A DNA stretch of 64,000 bases, taken from NCBI RefSeq assembly GCF_900142175.1, contig NZ_FQZX01000004.1, forward strand, positions 106,998 through 170,997, written 5' to 3'. Below the pieces are notes generated by a model, which worked only from the letters and a program-made list of their open reading frames with translations, made no database searches and was not told the DNA's origin. The stretch is from Maribacter aquivivus. GTDB taxonomy: Bacteria; Bacteroidota; Bacteroidia; Flavobacteriales; Flavobacteriaceae. A program made the position numbers and the translations under genes. Positions 1 through 9,706 of the stretch are shown piece by piece. Position 1 is the stretch's first letter; every line of letters starts with the position of its first letter.

Positions 1-2
1 CT

Positions 3-377
3 ATTTATGAGGATGCACATATTTTTGCACCCAATTTACATGCTATGGGTCTTATGACCAATAGAGATTTTCAAAACTATTCTAGTTTATTTGATTTGAT
101 GGAGACCTTAGTTGACCCGCCAGATCTTTTAATTTACTTACGTAGCTCTATCCCTAATTTAGTGAAGCAAATTCATAAGAGAGGTAGAGAATATGAAAAT
201 ACGATTTCAATTGACTATTTAAGCCGATTGAATGAACGTTACGAAGCTTGGATTCATGGATATGAAAAAGGAAACTTATTGATCATAGATGTAGACGATT
301 TAGATTTTGTAGACAACCCTGAAGATTTAGGTAGTATACTTAACAAAATTGACGCTCAAATTAACGGTCTATTTTAG
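3..377 (+). CDS. Deoxynucleoside kinase, 3' part (gene runs off the left edge)
   Basis: The reading frame is open from base 3, so the first in-window ATG at 45 is internal and the true start lies outside. About 124 C-terminal residues are present. They begin with IYEDAHIFA, which follows the catalytic ERS-type motif in dNK-family kinases. Next come the DLLIYLRSS strand and an arginine-rich lid (KRGREYE), and then the C-terminal helices. The family phosphorylates deoxyadenosine, deoxyguanosine or deoxycytidine in the cytosol for nucleotide salvage. The P-loop is off-window, so substrate class cannot be judged. The stop is followed 26 bases later by pabB on the same strand. Confidence 0.85.
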   Translation: MYEDAHIFAPNLHAMGLMTNRDFQNYSSLFDLMETLVDPPDLLIYLRSSIPNLVKQIHKRGREYENTISIDYLSRLNERYEAWIHGYEKGNLLIIDVDDLDFVDNPEDLGSILNKIDAQINGLF

Positions 378-403
378 GTTCACTTTCGAAAAGCCCGAAA
401 CCA

Positions 404-1378
404 ATGGAAAATTTTGAAAAAAAAGCGACTCGCTTTCTTCAAGATGGAATTCCGTTTTTATTCATCATCGATTTTGAAAAATCAATAAAACAGGTTTTTA
501 CGTTTGAAGAAGCTGCAAACCAAAATATCTTCTTCAATATCAAAGGCAACGGTAATGATGAAAATTTTGCTAAAACTAATCTTGAAGGTGTCGATTTTAA
601 TTTAAAACCAACAATGGTTTCTAAAGAAATTTATGAGAATGCCTTCAACACCGTTAAACAAGAACTAAATAATGGCAATAGCTTTTTGCTAAATCTTACT
701 TTCCCTACCGCACTTAACACAACGGTAGATTTAAATGAGATCTATCAAAAAGCCCATGCGCCATATAAGCTTCTTTACAAAGATAAATTCGTTGTTTTTT
801 CACCAGAATGTTATCTCAAAATTAAAGACGGAAGCATCTTCTCTTACCCAATGAAAGGCACTATCAACAGCAATGTGCCAAATGCAGAAGACCTACTATT
901 ATCGAATAAAAAAGAACTGTACGAGCATAACACTATAGTAGACCTTATACGAAATGACCTTTCCATGATTGCCAAAAAAGTAAGGGTCAATAAATTTAGG
1001 TTCGTAGATAAAATTAAAAAAGGAAATCAAGAATTATTACAGACTAGTACTGAAATTCAAGGAGAATTACCTGAGAACTGGAAAGATAATTTCGCTTCTT
1101 TATTGCTAAAAACATTACCGGCAGGATCTATAAGCGGAGCACCTAAAAAGAAAACTTTAGAAATTATATCTACCGCAGAAATTGAACCACGTGGTTTCTA
1201 TACAGGAATCTTTGGCGTATTTGACGGAGAGCAAATAGATAGTGCCGTAAGCATACGGTTTATAGAAAAAATTAATAAAAAGCTTTTTTACAAAAGTGGC
1301 GGTGGCATTACTCACTTGAGCGAGATGGAAGAGGAATACCAAGAACTTTTAGAAAAAATATATGTACCCATTATTTGA
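404..1378 (+). CDS. pabB: Aminodeoxychorismate synthase component I
   Basis: This chorismate-binding enzyme (324 aa) makes 4-amino-4-deoxychorismate for folate synthesis, using ammonia from a glutamine amidotransferase partner. Visible motifs are SPECYLKI (133-140), PMKGTI (149-154), the EHNTIVDLIRND block (174-185) and GSISGAPKKK (241-250). Lysine 151 in PMKGT marks PabB, whereas anthranilate synthase normally has Ala there. The protein is shorter than E. coli PabB because the N-terminal subdomain is reduced, which is common in Bacteroidota. The stop overlaps the pabC start by 17 bases, so the two genes are probably translationally coupled. No amidotransferase (PabA) gene is nearby. Confidence 0.93.
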   Translation: MENFEKKATRFLQDGIPFLFIIDFEKSIKQVFTFEEAANQNIFFNIKGNGNDENFAKTNLEGVDFNLKPTMVSKEIYENAFNTVKQELNNGNSFLLNLTFPTALNTTVDLNEIYQKAHAPYKLLYKDKFVVFSPECYLKIKDGSIFSYPMKGTINSNVPNAEDLLLSNKKELYEHNTIVDLIRNDLSMIAKKVRVNKFRFVDKIKKGNQELLQTSTEIQGELPENWKDNFASLLLKTLPAGSISGAPKKKTLEIISTAEIEPRGFYTGIFGVFDGEQIDSAVSIRFIEKINKKLFYKSGGGITHLSEMEEEYQELLEKIYVPII

Positions 1379-1964
1379 ATCTGTTTGTATTGAAAATAGC
1401 CAAATTAAGAATGAAGAATACCATGAAGCTAGATTCAATAAGTCTTATATTCAACAATATAAAACCCACCCAACCTACACCTTGTTCGATGGCATACATC
1501 TAACTAATTTAGACAACAACTTTAAATATAAGTTGCGTATTGGTTACAAACAACATGGTACTCGCTATTCTATTTCCTTATATGAAAACAGCATACCTAA
1601 ATCACTTAAGCTAGTAAATGATGATACTATAAGTTATTCCTTAAAAAGGAATAATCGTAAAAAACTAAATCAACTGTTTAATCAAAAAGGAAATTTTGAC
1701 GATGTGCTTATTCTAAAAAACGGATTGATTACCGATGCCTCATACTCAAATATTCTTTTTACAGATGGTAAGCTAATAACTACGCCTTCTACCCCATTGC
1801 TTCAAGGCACATGTAGAGCTAGACTTTTAGAAGAAAACAAAATTACCGAAGCTCACATTCTAGAAAGTGATATTCAAAATTTTAAAAGTTTTCAATTAGT
1901 AAATGCTTTAAATGATTTTGATGATACTAGATGGGTGCCAATTTCAAATATACAAAAAGGGTAA
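1362..1964 (+). CDS. pabC: Aminodeoxychorismate lyase-like class IV PLP enzyme
   Basis: A class IV aminotransferase-fold protein of 200 aa, expected to release pyruvate from aminodeoxychorismate and so give p-aminobenzoate. The PLP lysine is probably K95 in YSLKRNNR. The cofactor-side block is LITDASYSNILF, followed by TPSTPLLQGTCR near residue 150. The usual Glu of the V-x-E-x-x-x-N motif is Asp here. The protein is short for the family (usually 260-290 aa), with a reduced N-terminal domain. The 17-base overlap with pabB supports the assignment. The function rests mainly on that context, and a generic class IV lyase or aminotransferase cannot be excluded. Confidence 0.82.
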   Translation: MYPLFESVCIENSQIKNEEYHEARFNKSYIQQYKTHPTYTLFDGIHLTNLDNNFKYKLRIGYKQHGTRYSISLYENSIPKSLKLVNDDTISYSLKRNNRKKLNQLFNQKGNFDDVLILKNGLITDASYSNILFTDGKLITTPSTPLLQGTCRARLLEENKITEAHILESDIQNFKSFQLVNALNDFDDTRWVPISNIQKG

Positions 1965-1967
1965 TTT

Positions 1968-2969
1968 CTAAATAAATCCGTTTTTCTTAGCGTGTTCAAT
2001 GGCTTCCTCTGTTTTATTCACCATTAAAAAAGGAATATCCTTAAAGTCAGAAAATAGATTTTCAATTCGTTTCATTCGTTTAGAATGGTTAACGCTACGT
2101 AAATAAATAGCTTTGACCCTACCAGGAAACAATGTAGATACCTCTTGATAAATATCACCATCTTTTTCGCCGCTATCACCAATTAAAATAAACGGTAGAT
2201 TAGGATATGCTTTTAATAAATTATTTATTTCTTTTTGCTTTTGCGGCTTTTCATCGCTTTTGGACCTCCTTTTAAAACTTGCCATGCTTCGCAATAAAAT
2301 GGGTCCTTTAGGAAAATTATTGGTCTTTAAAAAAAGCTCAAGATATCTATATAAATTCCACGGACTATGACTAACATAAAATATGGGGTTAGCTTCTTGA
2401 CCACTTTTCCCTTGGTGAAGTTTAGTATAAAAATCAGACGCCCCTTCTAATTGTAAGCGCTTGGTAGCCCTTTTAAACATGGTATTAATAATTACCTTCC
2501 ATTTTAAAGAAGACACTACACCTGTATGTAAAATGGTATCATCTATATCACTAATTACTCCAAACTTGGCATTACTACTAGGTATTAACATTTCACCTGG
2601 AAAACGATTTTGAAGTAATATCTCTCTATTTAATTTGGTATTCGCAAAAGACAGCTCAAAATTCACCCAGCCCTCTTCATTTGCCAGACTTTGGAGTCCT
2701 TCTACATGCTCATCAATTAAATAATAACCATCATTATCGGTTGTACCTTGTACCGTATGACCATTGGAAAACGTAATCTTAACTGGGGAGTTTTTTATTT
2801 CATCAGTTTCAAACCGTTTCCATGTATTCTGCATTAAATTAAAAATACCTTTTTGGTCTAAATCGATATTTTCATCTTCAATAGCCCTACCTCTCGCATA
2901 CAGTCGAGTAGCATTACCGTATGATTGAAAGTTGATGATTTGAAGTTTATCTTTTTTAAAAATACCCAT
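1968..2969 (-). CDS. App1-like phosphatidate phosphatase (DUF2183)
   Basis: The catalytic core carries a HAD-type DxDxT motif (DIDDT, residues 141-145) followed by ILHTGVVSSLKWK and a YVSHSPWNLY block. These match the App1/DUF2183 family, whose yeast member dephosphorylates phosphatidic acid. The N-terminal 110 residues form a beta-rich accessory domain. I chose the ATG at 2969. The frame extends nine codons further to a TTG at 2996, but relatives begin close to the QIINFQSYG segment. There is no signal peptide, so the protein is probably cytosolic. It converges on pabC with only 3 bases between the stops. The physiological substrate in flavobacteria is not established. Confidence 0.8.
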   Translation of the reverse strand: MGIFKKDKLQIINFQSYGNATRLYARGRAIEDENIDLDQKGIFNLMQNTWKRFETDEIKNSPVKITFSNGHTVQGTTDNDGYYLIDEHVEGLQSLANEEGWVNFELSFANTKLNREILLQNRFPGEMLIPSSNAKFGVISDIDDTILHTGVVSSLKWKVIINTMFKRATKRLQLEGASDFYTKLHQGKSGQEANPIFYVSHSPWNLYRYLELFLKTNNFPKGPILLRSMASFKRRSKSDEKPQKQKEINNLLKAYPNLPFILIGDSGEKDGDIYQEVSTLFPGRVKAIYLRSVNHSKRMKRIENLFSDFKDIPFLMVNKTEEAIEHAKKNGFI

Positions 2970-3203
2970 GGCCTTAAAATTACGGTCTTTCAACAACCTT
3001 TAAAATTTTTATTTCAAGAATTATTGATTTTACCACCAACAAGCAATCATTCTCTGCGTCTGTTTTAAATGAATGTCTCTTTCACTCATTCAAAAGCAGC
3101 GTTAACTCATTACTCATTTCACAGCCTTTAGGTTTATTATAGTTTTAGATAAGCAAATAAATAATAACCCTACTTGTTTATGCAAGTCTAAAATTCAAAT
3201 ATT

Positions 3204-3908
3204 ATGAGACCAAAAAAAAATCCACAGAAAGACCTTAACAAAAAGAGCGGAATGTTCTTTGTAATCGGACTACTATTAGTATTAGGTATGGTGTACACCG
3301 CGTTAGAATGGAAATCATTTGAATCATTTAAGGAGTATGAAGTAGCTTTTAACAAAACTGACGAATCGATAGATGAAGAAATTCCGGTTTTCGAACTAGA
3401 AGTTACTCCTCCACCAAAACCACCAGTTCTACCAACTGAGATAGAAATTATTGAAGATGATGATCCTATTGAAGAAACTGAAGTTATCGCTATTGAGGTA
3501 AATACGGAAACCGAGGTTGTAGACGCATCAGATTTTGAGGTTATCGAAGAAGAGGAAGAGGTGAAAGTTATCTGGAGTACAATTGAAGAGGTGCCCGTAT
3601 TCCCAGGTTGTGAAAATGAAAAAGACAAAAGGGCTTGTTTTAATGAGATGATGCAAAAGCATATTCGCAAAAACTTTCGCTACCCAAAATTAGCCCAAGA
3701 AATGAACATTGAAGGTAGAGTCAATACTACATTTATGATCAACAATGATGGTACTATCGGTACTATTCGAAAAAGAGGTCCGCATGATGTACTAGAAAAA
3801 GAAGCCGTAAGAATTTTATCTAAATTACCAAAAATGACTCCTGGTAAACAAAGAGGTTCTGCTGTAAAAGTTTCATTTGCAATTCCAATTACATTCAAAC
3901 TACAATAG
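3204..3908 (+). CDS. Energy transducer TonB family protein
   Basis: A 234-aa inner-membrane-anchored protein that should carry proton-motive-force energy to outer-membrane receptors. One transmembrane helix lies at about residues 13-33. An acidic, proline-containing linker follows (about 50-120, with TPPPKPPVLP). The C-terminal TonB domain (about 125-234) contains EVPVFPGC, GRVNTTFMINNDG and an IPITFKLQ end. No exbB or exbD is adjacent; that set sits at 52-54 kb with another tonB. The C-terminal domain is clearly paralogous to the anchorless protein at 15760-16575. A strong hairpin terminator follows the stop. Confidence 0.88.
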   Translation: MRPKKNPQKDLNKKSGMFFVIGLLLVLGMVYTALEWKSFESFKEYEVAFNKTDESIDEEIPVFELEVTPPPKPPVLPTEIEIIEDDDPIEETEVIAIEVNTETEVVDASDFEVIEEEEEVKVIWSTIEEVPVFPGCENEKDKRACFNEMMQKHIRKNFRYPKLAQEMNIEGRVNTTFMINNDGTIGTIRKRGPHDVLEKEAVRILSKLPKMTPGKQRGSAVKVSFAIPITFKLQ

Positions 3909-3920
3909 TTCTAAAAACAA

Positions 3921-3950
3921 AAAACCATCAGCAAAGCTGATGGTTTTTAT
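3921..3950. terminator. Bidirectional intrinsic terminator between tonB-like gene and hppA
   Basis: A 12-bp perfect stem (AAAACCATCAGC pairing with GCTGATGGTTTT) has an AAA loop and flanking A and T runs. It lies between two convergent genes, so it can end transcripts from both sides. Confidence 0.88.
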
Positions 3951-3965
3951 ATTTCAAGTGAAAAA

Positions 3966-6392
3966 TTACTGTTTATTAATCTCCACTTTTTCTATAGTAA
4001 TTTCCGTAGCAGTTCCTTTCTTTTCAATTGTAGCATTCTCAAATGCTTGCAATTGTGCCTCTACCTCTGCTTTGGTACCATTATAAATTACTTCTTTAGT
4101 AATAGATTCACCATTTACCGTTGTAGAATACGTAACAATAGCTTCCGCCAAATCTGCACTTTCTACATTCATTTCTATAGTAACCTCTTTTGTATCATTT
4201 AACAATGCAACACCTTCTTCTGCATGACCTCCTAATATTGGTGCAATTACCAACCCTATCAAACATGTCAATTTAATTAAAATGTTCATTGAAGGACCTG
4301 AAGTATCTTTAAAAGGATCACCAACAGTGTCACCAGTTACAGCTGCCTTATGAGCTTCTGAACCTTTATACGTCATTTCACCATTAATTTCAACACCAGC
4401 TTCAAATGATTTCTTGGCATTATCCCAAGCACCACCTGCATTGTTTTGGAAAATTGCCCATAACACACCAGATACCGTTACACCAGCCATATAACCACCT
4501 AGCATTTCTGCGATTGCCAATTTATTCATTCCGAATAACATAGGAACGAATGCAATTACCAACGGAAAACCAATAGTCAATAAACCAGGTAACATCATTT
4601 CTTTTAAAGAAGCTTTTGTAGAAATTGCCACACATTTATCATATTCTGGCTTGCCTGTACCTTCCATAATACCAGGTATCTCTTTAAACTGACGTCTAAC
4701 TTCCTGAACCATTTCCATAGCTGCTTTACCTACAGCATTCATTGCCAATGCAGAGAATACTACCGGCACCATACCCCCAACAAATAACATTGCCAATACC
4801 GGAGCTTTAAATATGTTAATGCCATCAATACCTGTGAAAGTGACATAGGCGGCAAATAATGCCAAAGAAGTTAATGCTGCAGAGGCAATAGCAAAACCTT
4901 TACCTGTAGCTGCAGTTGTGTTACCTACAGAATCTAATATATCCGTTCTTTCTCTTACAATAGGTTCTTGCTCACTCATTTCGGCAATACCACCTGCATT
5001 ATCAGAAATTGGTCCGAAGGCATCAATTGCCAATTGCATAGCTGTAGTTGCCATCATTGCAGAAGCTGCTAAAGCAACACCATAAAATCCTGCAAATGCA
5101 TAAGACGCCCAGATAGCACCTGCAAACAATAAAACGGATGGGAATGTAGAAATCATACCAGTTGCTAAACCTGCAATAATATTTGTACCTGCACCTGTTG
5201 AAGATTGTTGTACAATTTTTAAAATTGGAGATTTCCCTAATCCTGTATAATATTCTGTTACTGAAGAAATAACTGCACCTACTACTAAACCTACCAAGGT
5301 GGCATAGAATACGCGCATAGAAGATATTTCTAATAAACCTTCACCAAAGAATTCCATTTTCATGGTTTCAGGCAACATCCAAGTAACTAATCCAAAACAT
5401 GAGATTGCAACCAAAACAATTGATGTCCAGTTACCAATATTCAGAGCACCCATTACCTCAGTTTCTTTAGCATCGTTGCTTTTTATTTTCACCAACATGG
5501 TACCTATAATAGATATAATTATACCTGCACCGGCAATTGCCATTGGCAATAATATAGGTCCAATTCCACCAAAGGCATCAGTAATATTACCACCCATATC
5601 TTTAATTACATAGTTACCCAAAACCATAGCCGCAAGAACTGTTGCTACATAAGAACCAAATAAATCCGCTCCCATACCTGCAACATCACCTACATTATCA
5701 CCAACATTATCTGCAATTGTAGCTGGGTTACGAGGATCATCTTCTGGTATACCTGCCTCTACCTTACCTACCAAATCTGCACCTACATCTGCCGCTTTGG
5801 TATAAATACCACCACCTACACGAGCAAATAGTGCAATAGACTCAGCACCTAAAGAGAAACCTGCAAGGGTTTCTAAAACTATTGTCATATCCATAGTCGA
5901 TGTCCAAACACCGCCCATAAAAAATTGAAAGAACACTATAAAGAAGATAGTAAGTCCTAATACTGCTAAACCAGCAACACCAAGTCCCATTACCGTACCG
6001 CCACCAAAAGAGATTTTCAATGCATTAGGTAAACTGGTACGAGCTGCCTGCGTAGTTCTTACATTGGTTTTGGTAGCAATTTTCATACCTATATTACCTG
6101 CGTAGGCAGAAAATACCGCACCAAAAATAAATGCTACTACAATTAGCCAATGTGTTGTTGGCACTACGAAAGAAACGATTGCAAGTAAAATACTTACAAC
6201 GACTACGAATATAGCCAGAAGCCTATATTCTGCACTTAAGAAGGCAAGGGCGCCTTCATAAATGTGATCTGATATTTCTTTCATTTTCCCATCCCCGGCA
6301 TCCTGTTTTAATACCCAAGATCTTTTAATGCCCATATAAATTAGGCCTAATACTGCCATAAGAATTGGCATGTAAATCATCATTGACTCCAT
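3966..6392 (-). CDS. hppA: Membrane-bound K+-dependent pyrophosphatase (H+ or Na+ pump)
   Basis: A 16-helix membrane pump that couples PPi hydrolysis to H+ or Na+ export. The substrate motif DVGADLVGK, the [12 protein letters not shown] block and the second acidic cluster ([10 protein letters not shown] near the C-terminus) are all present. [10 protein letters not shown] has Ala where K+-independent enzymes have Lys, so this is a K+-dependent type. Whether it pumps H+, Na+ or both cannot be read with certainty. After the usual last helix ([17 protein letters not shown]) there is an extra tail of roughly 80 residues, rich in Glu, Thr and Val. The soluble pyrophosphatase gene is immediately upstream on the same strand, with a terminator between them. 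Confidence 0.93.
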   Translation of the reverse strand: MESMMIYMPILMAVLGLIYMGIKRSWVLKQDAGDGKMKEISDHIYEGALAFLSAEYRLLAIFVVVVSILLAIVSFVVPTTHWLIVVAFIFGAVFSAYAGNIGMKIATKTNVRTTQAARTSLPNALKISFGGGTVMGLGVAGLAVLGLTIFFIVFFQFFMGGVWTSTMDMTIVLETLAGFSLGAESIALFARVGGGIYTKAADVGADLVGKVEAGIPEDDPRNPATIADNVGDNVGDVAGMGADLFGSYVATVLAAMVLGNYVIKDMGGNITDAFGGIGPILLPMAIAGAGIIISIIGTMLVKIKSNDAKETEVMGALNIGNWTSIVLVAISCFGLVTWMLPETMKMEFFGEGLLEISSMRVFYATLVGLVVGAVISSVTEYYTGLGKSPILKIVQQSSTGAGTNIIAGLATGMISTFPSVLLFAGAIWASYAFAGFYGVALAASAMMATTAMQLAIDAFGPISDNAGGIAEMSEQEPIVRERTDILDSVGNTTAATGKGFAIASAALTSLALFAAYVTFTGIDGINIFKAPVLAMLFVGGMVPVVFSALAMNAVGKAAMEMVQEVRRQFKEIPGIMEGTGKPEYDKCVAISTKASLKEMMLPGLLTIGFPLVIAFVPMLFGMNKLAIAEMLGGYMAGVTVSGVLWAIFQNNAGGAWDNAKKSFEAGVEINGEMTYKGSEAHKAAVTGDTVGDPFKDTSGPSMNILIKLTCLIGLVIAPILGGHAEEGVALLNDTKEVTIEMNVESADLAEAIVTYSTTVNGESITKEVIYNGTKAEVEAQLQAFENATIEKKGTATEITIEKVEINKQ

Positions 6393-6450
6393 TTAATCTA
6401 TTGTTAGTTGTTAGTTCGACTAATGTAGTAAATTAGAATAGAATAAAAAA

Positions 6451-6477
6451 AGCCACTTTTTATTAAAAAAAGTGGCT
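6451..6477 (-). terminator. Intrinsic terminator after ppa
   Basis: The stem AGCCACTTTTT pairs with AAAAAGTGGCT and is followed on the minus strand by a run of seven T. It separates ppa from the downstream hppA. Confidence 0.85.
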
Positions 6478-6497
6478 CAAATGATGTAAAATATTAT

Positions 6498-7025
6498 TTA
6501 TATGACAAAAGTGCCCTTTGCTTTGTGCTCACTATCATCATATCTCTTAACACATTCATGGTAAATTTCGACTGCTTTAGCAGCATCGCTCCACCCACCT
6601 GTATCAACTTTCTTCTCTTCTAAATCTTTATATACTTGAAAGAAATGTTCGATTTCTTTTAATCTATGCGGATTCAAATCACTTATATCATTGTTATTGC
6701 TCCAAATTGGATCTGAAACTGGCACACAGATAATTTTCTCATCCGGACCTTTCTCATCTGTCATATGAAATACACCTATAGGTTTCACTTCCATCACCGT
6801 CATTGGGTACGTTGGTTCTGTTCCCATTACTAAAACGTCTAATGGATCCTTATCCAACGCTAAAGTTTCAGGTATGAATCCGTAATCACCAGGATACATC
6901 ATTGAAGAAAATAACATACGGTCAAAACGAATTTTATGTAAATCAAAATCGTATTCGTACTTGTTTCTGCTTCCTTTCGGAATTTCTATTAAAACATCAA
7001 AGGTTAAGCCATTTGCTGCTGCCAT
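6498..7025 (-). CDS. ppa: Soluble inorganic pyrophosphatase, family I
   Basis: A cytosolic 175-aa enzyme that hydrolyses PPi to phosphate and pulls biosynthetic reactions forward. The family I signature DKDPLD (residues 58-63), preceded by GDYGFIPETLAL, supplies the metal-binding aspartates. The length matches prokaryotic PpaA enzymes. It lies directly upstream of the membrane pyrophosphatase hppA. A cell with both can either discard PPi energy as heat or store it as an ion gradient. The terminator at 6451-6477 suggests the two are at least partly expressed separately. Confidence 0.96.
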   Translation of the reverse strand: MAAANGLTFDVLIEIPKGSRNKYEYDFDLHKIRFDRMLFSSMMYPGDYGFIPETLALDKDPLDVLVMGTEPTYPMTVMEVKPIGVFHMTDEKGPDEKIICVPVSDPIWSNNNDISDLNPHRLKEIEHFFQVYKDLEEKKVDTGGWSDAAKAVEIYHECVKRYDDSEHKAKGTFVI

Positions 7026-7097
7026 ATTAAAAATTGTTTAATTTATAGTTTCTTATGAAACGTTACTAAGTTGTTATAATTGTAAAAATTAATCGAA

Positions 7098-9599
7098 TTA
7101 AAAAACAAATCCAAACGTACCGGTTACACCGAACTTTCTCGCATCTGGATTCTCTAAATAATTTCCTCTAAAATTAAAATCTAATCTGAATACCTTAAAG
7201 ATATTTCCTATTCCAAAAGAATATTCATAGTATATTTTTTCTGATGGTGCACGTAACGGTGTATTTACTGTTGCTGGTGCACTTAGGGCTATATTCTCAT
7301 CAGACAAATCTCCCCATACTCCGCGCAAAGCTACGATTTCCCTTAAATTATATTTCCTTAGAAAAGGAATTCTTGAGAAAAACCGTCCATTAAAATTATG
7401 TTGCAAATGAACTGCAGCATAAGTATCGGTAACAAATTCATAAAAATCTAAATTTGGAAAGGTACCATAGTTAGAGAAAAATGTTTGATTACCAGGCACT
7501 ACGCTTAAAAGTCCTAAAGGTACTTCACCAAATGTTTTACCCAATTCTACAGTACTTAACAACCTACCAAAACCACCTAATTGCCATGGTTGGCTATATG
7601 AAAATTGGAGCTTGCTATAGTCAAAATCACTATTCATTACACCCTTAGTCCCCTTTGTATAATTTAATAATATAGTACTGTAAGTATCATTGACATCTCT
7701 ACGCTCTACCCCAAAACCAATAGTTTTTTTACCAGGAGTATACAGCACCAATGCATTAAAATCGAATTGACGTATTTCTGACGAAACTCCTGTTGGAGAT
7801 TCTGGATTTACATAATCTAAACTAAAATCACCGGGCAATGCAGAACTCAAGGTTCTAAACGTACCACCCACAGATAATTTTAAATTGGTTATCGGTTCAA
7901 TTTCAAAATTAAGCGCACTAAGATTGATATTCGTTAATCTATTATTAGCACCTACCGTTAATAAAGAAGAAGAGGCAATACTTCTACCCAAGACATCATT
8001 AGTTGCGGTTAAACTAACGCCAAGCTGCTCTATATCTCTACGGTTACCACCAGAAACGATTAATCTGCTATTTTTATCTAATAGCATTTTACCCGACAAG
8101 CCGTGTTTAAATTTATGATCTTTGAATCCGTACGCAGTGTATCCTTCTATTCTCCAAAGATCATTTTGCCCATAGTAGGTTCTTGCTCCAAGTCGCACTC
8201 GCGCCCCTTCTGCAGTATTGTATCCAAAGAAATCATAAACAGAGCCTAAGTCTAAATTCCATTTATCTACCTCTACATAACCAGATCCTAAAATACTTAC
8301 AAAATTATAATAGGTTTTAAATTTTGGTACGGTTTTAAGAGTGTCTAGCAACTTATAAATACCCTTTTCATCTTTATTTAAACTTTCTAACCTGTTCTGT
8401 TCCCAAAAGGCATCATCTTTAATAATCTGGGTAACGTCTAAAGGGTTTCTATCTTTTTTATAGACCTCTCTTGGCTTAACCTTATTGAACTCGTAATTAT
8501 CATAAACACTTGTTCGCTTTCCGTATAACCCTTTTGATTCTTCTTTTTTGTTAAAACTAAAATCACTCAACATATAATCGCGTTTCAAAAGAAACACAGA
8601 ATCATTCATTACTTCAAAATCTTGCTCTATGTAGATTTCTTTTACCCAGTTGATATTAGCACTTTTGGTAACCTGAAGATTAATATTTTTCACCGCCCAC
8701 GTAGAATCATTTACCCAAAAATCCCCTTTAAAGGTCAATTCATTTTTACGCCGTGGATAGTATACAATATTATAACACCACTTATTATCTATAAAAGCAC
8801 TATCTCGAAGCGCATAATTATACACATCTACTCCGGTTTTTGATAGCGGACTAGTGAAACTTTTATCGAAAAATTTCAGGTAATTATTATAGACATCATA
8901 TTCTTGATATAAGTCTTGTACGAAAGCTATAATAGCTTGATTGTTTTCGAATCCGGAATTCTTATTCCCTAAAACTTCCTCTTTTTCCTCTTTGATTTTA
9001 TTATCACCGTAAACTTTAGAAAAAGTCTCGTTTAAAAAAATTGGCAAGTATGTTTTACCTGTTATACGAGAAGTATCTAAATCTTGAAAAACAAATTCGA
9101 GTCCTTTAAAAACCTTACTTTTTATAAGCGAACTATCTATCGTATTTAAATCGAACTCTACCTTTTCATACTTATCAAAAGCGTATTGATTAAACTGCCT
9201 AACACCGTTCTGGCGTTTCTTAGACCAAATTTTTCTAAGTATATCTACCGCAGGATTATTCTTTTTAGATTGCTTGCCAGCTATCAACACCACTTCGTTT
9301 AACTGCTCTGCAGCTTCAACCATGGTTATTTTTAAATCATAAACAACTTTAGAATCTAATTGAAGTTCGTAATCTGTATAACCTATAAAAGATATAATTA
9401 CTGTAGGGTATTCATTTTCAGACTCTAAATAAAACCGTCCATCATCATTTGTAATGGTACCTTCTGTAGAATTTTTAAAGAATACGTTAGCGAAGGATAC
9501 AGGCTCACCCTGCTCATCAATGACAATACCACCAATTTTAGTCTGGCCTTGAGCTATGAACACACATAGACTTAAGAATATGAAAATTATCCCTCTCAT
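7098..9599 (-). CDS. DUF5686 outer-membrane protein with carboxypeptidase-like N-terminal domain
   Basis: I chose the ATG at 9599 because it starts a clean signal peptide (MRGIIFIFLSLCVFIAQGQ). An ATG 14 codons upstream would put a poor leader in front of it. Residues 20-100 form a CarboxypepD_reg-like domain (GGIVIDEQGEPVSFANVFF) like that of SusC-type receptors. The remaining roughly 730 residues are beta-strand-rich and end in a FGVTGTFGFVF-type aromatic C-terminus, as expected for an outer-membrane barrel. This fits the DUF5686 family, whose function is unknown. No TonB plug domain is visible, so it is not a typical TonB-dependent receptor. No operon partner is evident. Confidence 0.75.
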   Translation of the reverse strand: MRGIIFIFLSLCVFIAQGQTKIGGIVIDEQGEPVSFANVFFKNSTEGTITNDDGRFYLESENEYPTVIISFIGYTDYELQLDSKVVYDLKITMVEAAEQLNEVVLIAGKQSKKNNPAVDILRKIWSKKRQNGVRQFNQYAFDKYEKVEFDLNTIDSSLIKSKVFKGLEFVFQDLDTSRITGKTYLPIFLNETFSKVYGDNKIKEEKEEVLGNKNSGFENNQAIIAFVQDLYQEYDVYNNYLKFFDKSFTSPLSKTGVDVYNYALRDSAFIDNKWCYNIVYYPRRKNELTFKGDFWVNDSTWAVKNINLQVTKSANINWVKEIYIEQDFEVMNDSVFLLKRDYMLSDFSFNKKEESKGLYGKRTSVYDNYEFNKVKPREVYKKDRNPLDVTQIIKDDAFWEQNRLESLNKDEKGIYKLLDTLKTVPKFKTYYNFVSILGSGYVEVDKWNLDLGSVYDFFGYNTAEGARVRLGARTYYGQNDLWRIEGYTAYGFKDHKFKHGLSGKMLLDKNSRLIVSGGNRRDIEQLGVSLTATNDVLGRSIASSSLLTVGANNRLTNINLSALNFEIEPITNLKLSVGGTFRTLSSALPGDFSLDYVNPESPTGVSSEIRQFDFNALVLYTPGKKTIGFGVERRDVNDTYSTILLNYTKGTKGVMNSDFDYSKLQFSYSQPWQLGGFGRLLSTVELGKTFGEVPLGLLSVVPGNQTFFSNYGTFPNLDFYEFVTDTYAAVHLQHNFNGRFFSRIPFLRKYNLREIVALRGVWGDLSDENIALSAPATVNTPLRAPSEKIYYEYSFGIGNIFKVFRLDFNFRGNYLENPDARKFGVTGTFGFVF

Positions 9600-9650
9600 T
9601 AGAATTCGTTGTTCAATAAAAAAATTTGTTGCAAATAACATACTAATAAA

Positions 9651-9681
9651 AAAAGCTTCTCCAGACTTGGTCGGAGAAGCT
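9651..9681 (-). terminator. Intrinsic terminator after pdhB
   Basis: The stem AGCTTCTCC pairs with GGAGAAGCT and is followed on the minus strand by seven T. It lies just past the pdhB stop codon. Confidence 0.85.
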
Positions 9682-9706
9682 AAAGTACTTTACAAAAGTA
9701 AATCTT

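Noticed and set aside
2970..2996. N-terminal extension of the App1-like protein from a TTG codon
   Set aside because: The ATG at 2969 lies closer to the conserved start of the family, and the extension shows no conserved features.
3188..3670. 160-codon Ser-rich frame on the minus strand
   Set aside because: It is antisense to the Glu/Val/Pro-rich linker of the TonB protein, and the Ser bias is a by-product of that. It has no domain or signal logic.
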